Origin: Crocinitomicaceae bacterium
GTDB taxonomy: Bacteria > Bacteroidota > Bacteroidia > Flavobacteriales_D > Crocinitomicaceae
Length of the DNA stretch: 48,568 nt
Assembly: GCA_024643545.1 (NCBI GenBank)
Contig: JAHEMR010000011.1
Span: forward strand, 1 to 48,568
Direction of reading: 5' to 3'
Each line of letters opens with the position of its first letter. Position 1 is the stretch's first letter. Positions 41,461-48,568 of the stretch are shown here, piece by piece. The translations under genes and the position numbers were made by a program. The notes under the pieces were generated by a model. That model was not told where the DNA came from. It saw nothing but the letters and a program-made list of their open reading frames with translations, and ran no database searches.

Positions 41461-42114
41461 ATGGAAAATAGCGCTTATGCACTCTTGCCCCTACTTGGCG
41501 TTTTAGCCTTGATCAGTCGCGTGAGAGAAAACCGAAGAAAAAAAAATACGGAATCAAAACTGGAGGAAACAAGGCCTCCATCGTTTGAATTGCCTGAAGA
41601 AACAAACGGATTATACCTAGATCTCCTGCAACAAAAAACACGTGTTTGGCAAAAATTAATTCATCTTCATGTAGAAAACCAATGGCGTCATGGAGTTTAT
41701 GAGCAAGAAAATTACATCGAATCAACGTTTCAAATTGCCGAAAACACCGATGCCTATTATCGGTACATTTTAACTCAGGAAGACGTACATTTTGAATCAT
41801 GTATCCTTCACTCCTTTCCGAAAGAAAAAACAACGGATCTTTTCGTTTTAGCAGCTCACTTCAACAATTTATTAACCTTCGGTAAAGTCGTCGTGGATGT
41901 CAATCGGCAAATTGTACTTTTCACCTACCAAAACGAGGTATCATTTTACGCTGTTTATCCGGTGAAAATTGAATACCACTTAAGTCGACACTACCACATT
42001 TCAAAAGATATTTACTGGGCATTTCAGAAACTTTTAACAGAACAAGAGGAGCCTGCGTTTATCATTGCGGACTTAATTACGATTCAGAAAAACAATCAAG
42101 AAAACACCAATTAA
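41461..42114 (+). CDS. Membrane-anchored hypothetical protein
   Basis: A 217-residue protein. One N-terminal hydrophobic stretch (SAYALLPLLGVLALI, about 4-18) is followed by a basic tail (RENRRKKNTESK), consistent with an anchor and a cytosolic body. The body is mixed alpha/beta with no known motif (LLQQKTRVWQKLIHLHVENQWRHG ... LAAHFNNLLTFGKVVVDV). It is 114 bp after the DUF1287 gene, so it may have its own promoter. Function is unknown. Confidence 0.72.
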   Translation: MENSAYALLPLLGVLALISRVRENRRKKNTESKLEETRPPSFELPEETNGLYLDLLQQKTRVWQKLIHLHVENQWRHGVYEQENYIESTFQIAENTDAYYRYILTQEDVHFESCILHSFPKEKTTDLFVLAAHFNNLLTFGKVVVDVNRQIVLFTYQNEVSFYAVYPVKIEYHLSRHYHISKDIYWAFQKLLTEQEEPAFIIADLITIQKNNQENTN

Positions 42115-42208
42115 AAGTTGAATACTGATTGAATTAACCTGCTGTTTCTTAGGATTGAGATTTGTGCTTTGAGAACGGCCCAACTATTTTAAAACAGTAC
42201 CTTTGACC

Positions 42209-42613
42209 ATGTCCAAGCCCGATCAAACCTTTTATTACCTCGACCAACTCTGCGAGTACTTAATTTTCATGAAACGTGAAGTTGATTTTGGACAGGGAGA
42301 GCGGCATTACCGATTGGATGAATCAAATCCCGAATTTTACTTTTTCGCCAAATGTCCAGAAGCGATTTTAGATGTGAACGTTCACCACATTTATGGGGGT
42401 AAACTGCATCAAGCGGATTCCATTTCTCCTACACCACGCCGATTTTTCTTCACGAAAACGAAATTAACAAACGAAGAATTGGATGCTTCCTTAATGGAAC
42501 AAAAGTTCACAAAAACGGGCAACCTATTTATCCATAAGTACATGATTGCCTTTCCCCATGAGGAAGGAATCGTCTTTGCGTCGAAAAATTGCCGAAAGTA
42601 TCTTGAAGAATAA
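42209..42613 (+). CDS. Hypothetical protein (134 residues)
   Basis: A small soluble protein starting MSKPDQTFYYLDQLCEYLIFMKREVDFGQGERHYRL. ATG 42209 is used rather than the TTG two codons earlier. It is aromatic-rich and mixed alpha/beta (PEAILDVNVHHIYGGKLHQ, RRFFFTKTKL). No family is recognised. It stands between two gaps and is the last gene before the tail-collar operon. Confidence 0.7.
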   Translation: MSKPDQTFYYLDQLCEYLIFMKREVDFGQGERHYRLDESNPEFYFFAKCPEAILDVNVHHIYGGKLHQADSISPTPRRFFFTKTKLTNEELDASLMEQKFTKTGNLFIHKYMIAFPHEEGIVFASKNCRKYLEE

Positions 42614-42855
42614 GGCAAATGATTGAAGGGAATTTCAAAAAAAACACTTCTTAACTGCTGTTTAAGTATGCTTTTGAAATGGATTTAGTAAGATTCTTCA
42701 GAAGAATTACTTCTTATACAATTTGCTTTTATCGTTTGAATGATTCATTGATTGGGAACAAATCCATGCTTTAACTAACAATTTTGACTTTTAAATTTAA
42801 CTAATTGTTCATAGATAAATATCCTAGTTATCATGGAGAAACAAAAAGAAAGCCC

Positions 42856-42863
42856 TACTTTTG
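42856..42863 (+). promoter_or_regulatory. -7 element TACTTTTG for the tail-collar operon
   Basis: A perfect TAnnTTTG box 80 bp before the ATG at 42944. No clear TTG is 19-21 bp upstream. The rest of the 42614-42943 gap is AT-rich with no gene or strong hairpin that I can support. Confidence 0.5.
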
Positions 42864-42943
42864 CGTTTTTTTTGCATTAATTGCGGAAATAAATTTGTTT
42901 AAAAATCAGAAAACTAGGTAATTACTATTGCATCAAATACCAA

Positions 42944-43918
42944 ATGAAAAATCTCTTCCTTGCTCCTTTAATGTTTATATGCTTCACTGTTTCAGCACAA
43001 GTTGGAATAGGAACAAATACCCCGGATAATTCAGCGATGTTGGAAGTTAATTCTACCAATCGTGGTTTACTAACTCCTCGCATGACACAGGCTCAACGCA
43101 ATGGAATTACTGCACCACAAACAGGATTATTGATTTATCAAACGGATGGACTTAGCGGTTTTTACCTTTACGGAGGATCCTCATGGAATCGTTTAGCACA
43201 GGAATCATTCGGCGACGTGAAATCCGGAGTTCAAACGGCAGATCATGCTGGATGGGTTCTATTGGATGGTCGTGCTATTTCTACACTATCCACTGCACAA
43301 CAAGCCATTGCTAGTTCTTTGGGATTCTCTGGAAATTTACCAAACGCAAACAATGCTTACCTCGTTCAAAATGGTTCAAGTATGGGAGCTGTTTCTGGTT
43401 CAAATACGACAACGCTTACTCAAGCTAATCTTCCAAATGTTAATTTTACCGGAAACGCTGCATCAGCTGGTGCACATGCTCACACGGTTGATCCTGCTTC
43501 TGTAAGCTCGAGTACAAATGGGAATCATTCCCACGATACTGATCCAGCTGTTGTTTCAACTACAACAAACGGCGATCATGCGCACTCAATCGGGAGACGT
43601 TTGAATTCAGACAATGGAGCATTCGATCCGGGGGATGGACATGCCGGTGAAAACTCAGCTGCAACAACGGATCGCAGTTGGAATAACTGGTTCAATACAA
43701 CAACGAATGGAAACCATACACACACAGTAGACATTCCATCCACAACTTCATCAATCAATGGAAATCATGCGCATACCGTAGATATTCCATCTACTACATC
43801 AAGTACCGATGGGAATCACACACACACCGTATCAGTAGCATCTGGGGGGACAGCAACAGCAATTAACATAGCCCCGAAAAGCCTTTCAGTAAACATGTTT
43901 ATTTATTTAGGATTTTAA
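42944..43918 (+). CDS. Secreted phage tail collar-like protein 1 with HxH repeats
   Basis: A 324-residue exported protein (signal MKNLFLAPLMFICFTVSA). The N-terminal block VGIGTNTPDNSAMLEVNSTNRGLLTPRMT is a Bacteroidota leader found on tail-fibre-like surface proteins. A tail-collar-type domain follows (GDVKSGVQTADHAGWVLLDGRAIS ... LPNANNAYLVQNG). Then come six GNHxHT-type units (HAHTVD, HSHDTD, HAHSIG, HTHTVD, HAHTVD, HTHTVS). In phage T4 short-tail fibres, HxH motifs bind iron inside a trimeric needle. The end INIAPKSLSVNMFIYLGF is shared with the two downstream copies. No phage genes are near, so it is probably a host surface or secreted fibre. Confidence 0.85.
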   Translation: MKNLFLAPLMFICFTVSAQVGIGTNTPDNSAMLEVNSTNRGLLTPRMTQAQRNGITAPQTGLLIYQTDGLSGFYLYGGSSWNRLAQESFGDVKSGVQTADHAGWVLLDGRAISTLSTAQQAIASSLGFSGNLPNANNAYLVQNGSSMGAVSGSNTTTLTQANLPNVNFTGNAASAGAHAHTVDPASVSSSTNGNHSHDTDPAVVSTTTNGDHAHSIGRRLNSDNGAFDPGDGHAGENSAATTDRSWNNWFNTTTNGNHTHTVDIPSTTSSINGNHAHTVDIPSTTSSTDGNHTHTVSVASGGTATAINIAPKSLSVNMFIYLGF

Positions 43919-43928
43919 TTACTTCATT

Positions 43929-44807
43929 ATGAAAAAAATTATTTGTTTTCTATTATTATCAACAAGCATTCAATTAAGTGCACAAGTAGGAATTGGAACC
44001 AATACACCTGACAATACCGCGATGCTCGAAGTACAATCAACGAGTAAAGGAGTGTTATTCCCCCGAATGACAACCGTACAACGCACCGGTATAGCCTCAC
44101 CTGCAACCGGCCTCCATGTTTTTGATACCAGTACAAACTCGCTATGGTTTTTTAACGGTGATTTTTGGGTCAATTATGCTGCACAAGCAAAATACGGAGA
44201 TATAAAATCTGGAATTCAAACCGCTGACCATGAAGGTTGGGTGAAATTAGATGGACGCGCAATGAATACCTTGAGTACAAGTCAGCAGGCAGTTGCAGCT
44301 TCCTTTGGTATCAGTGGAACTTTACCAAATGCAACGAACTCCTATTTGGTTCAAAATGGAACCGCAATGGCGAGTGTATCTGGCGCAAATACAGCTACTT
44401 TAACACAAGCAAATTTACCGGTTGCCACTTTTACAGGAACAGCCGCAAGTGCTGGTGATCACGCTCATGGAGGAACAACAGATTTTCAAGGTACACACTC
44501 ACACAACGTATATGACCCAGGTCATACACATACACAATGGACAACCAATGACGATTTTAACAACAGTGGTGGAAATCCTCCAGGATTTACCGGTGACAGT
44601 GCAGGTTACCGTACATGGGGAAATATAAATGCTTCATACACAGGTATTTCCTTATACAACAGTGGAAACCATAATCACAACATTACAACAAATAACGCCG
44701 GCGCTCATACCCACACCGTTTCTGTTTCCTCAGGAGGATCTGCAACACCAATAAATATCGCTCCAAGAAGCTTTTCCGTAAACATGTTCATTTACCTAGG
44801 CTTGTAA
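43929..44807 (+). CDS. Secreted phage tail collar-like protein 2 with HxH repeats
   Basis: A 292-residue paralogue, 10 bp downstream of copy 1. It has a signal peptide (MKKIICFLLLSTSIQLSAQ), the VGIGTNTPDNTAMLEVQSTSKGVLFPRMT leader, the collar domain (GDIKSGIQTADHEGWVKLDGRAMN) and about five HxH motifs with a distinct central insert rich in Asn, Gly and Tyr (NNSGGNPPGFTGDSAGYRTW). It ends INIAPRSFSVNMFIYLGL. The variable middle against a fixed head and tail suggests a diversifying binding region. Confidence 0.85.
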   Translation: MKKIICFLLLSTSIQLSAQVGIGTNTPDNTAMLEVQSTSKGVLFPRMTTVQRTGIASPATGLHVFDTSTNSLWFFNGDFWVNYAAQAKYGDIKSGIQTADHEGWVKLDGRAMNTLSTSQQAVAASFGISGTLPNATNSYLVQNGTAMASVSGANTATLTQANLPVATFTGTAASAGDHAHGGTTDFQGTHSHNVYDPGHTHTQWTTNDDFNNSGGNPPGFTGDSAGYRTWGNINASYTGISLYNSGNHNHNITTNNAGAHTHTVSVSSGGSATPINIAPRSFSVNMFIYLGL

Positions 44808-44817
44808 TTTCTCATTT

Positions 44818-45777
44818 ATGAAAAAATTACTCTATCCGCTTCTATTTATAGTTAGCACGTACGTTCATGCACAGGTCGGCATCGGAACAAATACACCGGA
44901 TAATTCGGCAATGCTCGAAGTTCAATCAAACAACCGAGGAATTTTATTCCCACGTTTGACAAGTGCACAACGTACGAGTATCGCTTCACCTGCTGCGGGA
45001 TTATATGTTTTTGATACAAACACCAACTCCTTATGGTACTATAATGGTGCACTTTGGATTAACACCGTTTCTGAATCAACATATGGCGATATGAAATCTG
45101 GTTTCCAAGCTGCTGATCATTCCGGATGGATCAAATTGGATGGTAGAGCAATTAACACCTTAAGTTCAAATCAACAAGCTGTTGCTATTTCTCTTGGATT
45201 CACAACAAATTTACCAAATGCTACTAGTGCTTATCCCGTGCAAAATACAGGAACACTTGGATCAGTTGTCGGTGCGAATACAACAACTTTAACGCAAGCA
45301 AATTTGCCCGTTGCAACCTTTACAGGAACAGCGGCAACTTCAGGATCTCACAGCCACACAACAGATCCAGCAAGCGTAAACACTACAACGAATGGAAACC
45401 ATAACCATTCAGGAACAACGGACTGGCAAGGAAATCACTCCCATGGTTCCAATGCAGGTGGCGGTCAAGGCGGACTTGGATTGGTGCTTTCAAATGGTTA
45501 CAGTACGGTTATTAATACGGACTTCTCGTATGGTGAGCTGAATGTTTGGACAAATCCATACGCTTTATCCATTTATGATAGCGGTAACCATTACCATAAC
45601 TTAAGTGTGAATTACGCTGGAGATCATATCCATTCCGTGGATATTCCTTCAACTACTTCTTCCACAGACGCAGGACACACACATACAGTGAGTGTTTCCT
45701 CTGGTGGATCAGCCTCGCCCATCAACATAGCTCCAAAAAGCTTAATTGTTAACATGTTTGTTTACCTCGGTCAATAA
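44818..45777 (+). CDS. Secreted phage tail collar-like protein 3 with HxH repeats
   Basis: A 319-residue paralogue, 10 bp after copy 2. The signal peptide is MKKLLYPLLFIVSTYVHA; the leader, collar domain (GDMKSGFQAADHSGWIKLDGRAIN) and closing INIAPKSLIVNMFVYLGQ are conserved. It has about six HxH units (HSHTTD, HNHSGT, HSHGSN, HYHNLS, HIHSVD, HTHTVS) around a glycine-rich insert (NAGGGQGGLGLVLSNG). Gene order and 8-10 bp gaps indicate a four-gene operon ending with the HYR protein. Confidence 0.85.
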   Translation: MKKLLYPLLFIVSTYVHAQVGIGTNTPDNSAMLEVQSNNRGILFPRLTSAQRTSIASPAAGLYVFDTNTNSLWYYNGALWINTVSESTYGDMKSGFQAADHSGWIKLDGRAINTLSSNQQAVAISLGFTTNLPNATSAYPVQNTGTLGSVVGANTTTLTQANLPVATFTGTAATSGSHSHTTDPASVNTTTNGNHNHSGTTDWQGNHSHGSNAGGGQGGLGLVLSNGYSTVINTDFSYGELNVWTNPYALSIYDSGNHYHNLSVNYAGDHIHSVDIPSTTSSTDAGHTHTVSVSSGGSASPINIAPKSLIVNMFVYLGQ

Positions 45778-45785
45778 TAAATAAA

Positions 45786-48568
45786 ATGAAAAAATTAATC
45801 GCGTTACTTTTTCTATCACCTACCCTCCTATTTGGACAAAGCCTTACCTCGAAAGGCAATGAGGTAATCTATGTCAAACCAGGAACAACGATCTCTTCAG
45901 CTAATGGATTCCGTTTAGCTGGAACTGGAACGAACGTATTTTCCATAGAACAAGGAAATTCACCATACAATGTTTCGCCCTACAGCCGCAGAGTTTTGGT
46001 TACAAACCCTAATGCCCGTTTGGAAATACGAAATGTTGGTAATACGCAAATTGCGAATTACTATATGGACGTCAATTACGCAGCAACAAACGTATTAGCA
46101 GATTTGAGCATTCAAAACTCAAATGCCACGGCAACCTACAATGTTGGACTGAATCAAACAGCACATACTGGTTTTAACGACATTCCTGTTGAATGGACTA
46201 TTTCCAAAACTTCTACTGCCACGACAGATGTCCATAATATTATATTCAATTGGGGGAATGAATTGGAACCAACTCAAATTCCTGTGAAACGTTTATTCAT
46301 GTTCGATTCAGCTCTTGGAGATTGGGTACAACTATCCGACGCAAACACTTCGGTAGATGAATTTAATAATACCTTGATTTTCTCAGGCTTTGAAGGCGTA
46401 CTTACCAACAAACGCTTCATGATTGCTCAAGCAAAATCTGACATTACCTTAACCGGAAATATGTCTCCGTTTGAATGGTGTGTTGGATCAGCAAGTGCGG
46501 TTCAAAGTTTCTCAGTTCAAGCTACGAATCTGACTCAAGCGCTTACTGTAAATGCACCTGCAAACTTTGAAATATCTTTAATCCCTCAAGGTCCTTTTTC
46601 GAATTCAATCAGCATTACGCCTATTTCGTTTAATGTTCAACCTACCGTTGTATACATTCGTGTGGCACAATCTGCCACAGCTTTTGGTGCATTTAGCGTA
46701 ACAGCATCAAGTACGGTCATCTATTACGGAACCATTTCTGATCAATTAGCGGTAAACAGTATTCAACTGAATCCGAATGTATCCATTACTGCCCCAGCAG
46801 CGATGACGGTATCAGCAAACGCCAATTGCCAAGCCATTATCCCGAGTTTAGGAACACCACTTGCCAACGTAGATTGCGGAACAGTCGCTGTTACCAACAA
46901 CGCTCCTGCTACGTTCCCATTAGGTAACACAACCGTTACTTGGACGGCAACAGATGCGAATGGTAGCACTGCTACTGCGACACAAATCATCACCGTTGTT
47001 GATATTGCGGCTCCTGTGATCGCAGGTATTCCAGCGAACATCACGGTTGGTAACACAACAGGTTCTTGTAACGCAACTGTTACTTGGACTGCACCTACCG
47101 CTACGGATAACTGTGCAGGTGTGACCTTAACAACAAACCATGCTTCAGGATCTGTATTTAGTTTAGGTACAACAACCGTTACTTACACCGCAACAGATGC
47201 TGCAGGGCATACAACAACTGCGAGCTTCACGGTAACTGTAAACGATACACAAAATCCAACCATCACTGCGCCAGTGGCTGTAACAGTGAGTGCGAACGCT
47301 TCATGTAATGCCTTTGGTGTGACATTGGGTACGCCTACAACAGCTGATAACTGTGGTGTGGCTTCTGTGACAAACAATGCACCTGCTACCTTCCCTATCG
47401 GTGCAACAACCGTTACTTGGACAGTTACTGATAATGCTGGTAACACCGCAACAGCGACACAAGTGGTAACAGTAGTTGATAACACCAATCCAACAATCGT
47501 TGCTCCGGCTAACTTAACAGTCAATGCAAATGCAAACTGTCAAGCTGTTATTGCAAACCTTGGTAATCCAATAGCGACTGACAACTGTACAGTGGTAACG
47601 GTGACAAACAATGCGCCTGCTACCTTCCCATTAGGTAACACAACCGTTACTTGGACGGCAACGGATGGACATGCCAATACTGCTACTGCGACACAAATCA
47701 TTACCGTTGTCGATAACTCGGCTCCAGTGATCGCAGGTATTCCAGCGAACATCACGGTTGGTAACACAACAGGTTCTTGTAACGCAACTGTTACTTGGAC
47801 TGCACCTACCGCTACGGATAACTGTGCAGGTGTGACCTTAACAACAAACCATGCTTCAGGATCTGTATTTAGTTTAGGTACAACAACTGTTACTTACACC
47901 GCAACAGATGCTGCAGGGCATACAACAACTGCAAGCTTCACGGTAACTGTAAACGATACACAAAATCCAACCATCACTGCGCCAGCGGCTGTAACGGTGA
48001 GTGCGAACGCTTCATGTAATGCCTTTGGTGTAACATTGGGTACGCCTACAACAGCTGATAACTGTGGTGTGGCTTCTGTGACAAACAATGCACCTGGTAC
48101 CTTCCCATTAGGTAACACAACGGTTACTTGGACAGTTACTGATAATGCTGGTAACACCGCAACAGCGACACAAGTGGTAACAGTAGTTGATAACACCAAT
48201 CCAACAATCGTTGCTCCGGCTAACTTAACAGTCAATGCAAATGCAAACTGTCAAGCTGTTATTGCAAACCTTGGTAATCCAATAGCGACTGACAACTGTA
48301 CAGTGGTAACGGTGACAAACAATGCGCCTGCTACCTTCCCATTAGGTAACACAACCGTTACTTGGACGGCAACGGATGGACATGCCAATACTGCTACTGC
48401 GACACAAATCATTACCGTTGTCGATAACTCGGCTCCAGTAATCGCAGGTATTCCAGCGAACATCACGGTTGGTAACACAACAGGTTCTTGTAACGCAACC
48501 GTTACTTGGACTGCACCTACCGCTACGGATAACTGTGCAGGTGTGACCTTAACAACAAACCATGCTTC
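45786..48568 (+). CDS. Large secreted HYR-repeat protein, 3'-truncated by the window edge
   Basis: The open frame runs from ATG 45786 past the window end (927 complete codons). It has a signal peptide (MKKLIALLFLSPTLLFGQ), then a non-repetitive beta-rich region to about residue 330. HYR (hyalin-repeat) domains of about 79 residues follow: TVSANANCQA ... VTNNAPATFPLGNTTVTWTATD. Seven complete or nearly complete domains plus a partial one are visible, most with a paired cysteine. HYR proteins are typically extracellular and adhesive. A C-terminal T9SS sorting domain would be expected beyond the edge (inference). It begins 8 bp after copy 3 of the tail-collar genes. Confidence 0.88.
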   Translation, partial: MKKLIALLFLSPTLLFGQSLTSKGNEVIYVKPGTTISSANGFRLAGTGTNVFSIEQGNSPYNVSPYSRRVLVTNPNARLEIRNVGNTQIANYYMDVNYAATNVLADLSIQNSNATATYNVGLNQTAHTGFNDIPVEWTISKTSTATTDVHNIIFNWGNELEPTQIPVKRLFMFDSALGDWVQLSDANTSVDEFNNTLIFSGFEGVLTNKRFMIAQAKSDITLTGNMSPFEWCVGSASAVQSFSVQATNLTQALTVNAPANFEISLIPQGPFSNSISITPISFNVQPTVVYIRVAQSATAFGAFSVTASSTVIYYGTISDQLAVNSIQLNPNVSITAPAAMTVSANANCQAIIPSLGTPLANVDCGTVAVTNNAPATFPLGNTTVTWTATDANGSTATATQIITVVDIAAPVIAGIPANITVGNTTGSCNATVTWTAPTATDNCAGVTLTTNHASGSVFSLGTTTVTYTATDAAGHTTTASFTVTVNDTQNPTITAPVAVTVSANASCNAFGVTLGTPTTADNCGVASVTNNAPATFPIGATTVTWTVTDNAGNTATATQVVTVVDNTNPTIVAPANLTVNANANCQAVIANLGNPIATDNCTVVTVTNNAPATFPLGNTTVTWTATDGHANTATATQIITVVDNSAPVIAGIPANITVGNTTGSCNATVTWTAPTATDNCAGVTLTTNHASGSVFSLGTTTVTYTATDAAGHTTTASFTVTVNDTQNPTITAPAAVTVSANASCNAFGVTLGTPTTADNCGVASVTNNAPGTFPLGNTTVTWTVTDNAGNTATATQVVTVVDNTNPTIVAPANLTVNANANCQAVIANLGNPIATDNCTVVTVTNNAPATFPLGNTTVTWTATDGHANTATATQIITVVDNSAPVIAGIPANITVGNTTGSCNATVTWTAPTATDNCAGVTLTTNHA
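47011..48568 (+). repeat. 711-bp tri-domain repeat inside the HYR gene
   Basis: The phrase CTCCnGTrATCGCAGG recurs at 47011, 47722 and 48433, an exact 711-bp step equal to three HYR domains (237 residues). The copies are nearly identical at the DNA level. The array continues beyond the window. Confidence 0.92.

Noticed and set aside
42944..45777. Prophage tail module
   Set aside because: Each gene has a signal peptide and there are no capsid, terminase, baseplate or integrase genes in the window.
46763..48478. Several long minus-strand open frames opposite the HYR gene
   Set aside because: They repeat with the HYR units, have odd Val/Ala/Thr-rich composition and no domain; the plus-strand frame has a signal peptide and recognised HYR domains.

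Overview
The window looks like chromosomal DNA of a Bacteroidota bacterium, most likely Flavobacteriales and possibly Fluviicola/Crocinitomicaceae-like (the family is inference). The support is: large secreted proteins ending in the type B (CHU_C) sorting domain of the type IX secretion system; promoters of the TTG-N19-TAnnTTTG type; almost no Shine-Dalgarno sites; tRNA genes without an encoded CCA; lipoproteins and Bacteroidota-type tail-collar proteins with the VGIGT-TPD start; and AT-rich base use.

Layout. (1) 1-5.2 kb: two adjacent repeat-rich T9SS-exported proteins, the first cut by the window edge. (2) 5.2-15 kb: housekeeping DNA with era-der, an MFS carrier, kup, tRNA-Leu(GAG), a small regulator, an OB-fold membrane protein, a DUF1573 lipoprotein, a metallo-beta-lactamase-fold hydrolase, a PaaI-like thioesterase and tRNA-Asp(GTC). 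(3) 15-21.3 kb: an accessory stretch with an ATPase remnant, an NlpC/P60 hydrolase, a CrtA-like protein, small secreted paralogues, a five-copy iteron array and an AAA/DUF4143 ATPase. (4) 21.3-30.2 kb: a compact genome-defence-like island. A plus-strand operon (MazG-like pyrophosphohydrolase, PD-(D/E)XK nuclease-DUF2075 helicase, sulfur-binding-type HNH endonuclease) converges with a minus-strand operon (WYL regulator, NUDIX hydrolase, PLD nuclease-DEAD helicase-DUF3427). A Panacea-type toxin-antitoxin pair follows. (5) 30.2-33.3 kb: secreted and lipoprotein genes mixed with duplicated pieces of the WYL promoter and gene. (6) 33.5-42.6 kb: a sigma-54 activator with a CARF-like sensor, an autoinhibited Fic enzyme, a four-gene operon behind a good sigma-54 promoter, then an HDAC-fold deacetylase, a vWA protein, a zinc-cysteine protein, a DUF1287 protein and two unknowns. 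(7) 42.9-48.6 kb: three tandem secreted tail-collar-like proteins and the first part of a large HYR-repeat protein.

How the parts work together. The most notable reading is that the defence-like operons carry one operator, TGACAACYYAGGTCA, in matching orientation. It is used twice 41 bp apart before the mazG-like operon and before the toxin-antitoxin pair, and once before the WYL gene. Before mazG the DNA between the two sites has diverged while the sites and their spacing have not. This suggests that one WYL repressor coordinates the NTP hydrolases, helicases, nucleases and the toxin-antitoxin module. A second candidate system is the CARF-like/sigma-54 activator facing a sigma-54-dependent operon of uncharacterised proteins, which resembles RtcR-type stress-response architecture but lacks rtcA/rtcB. 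All functions come from motif reading by eye; no database search was run.
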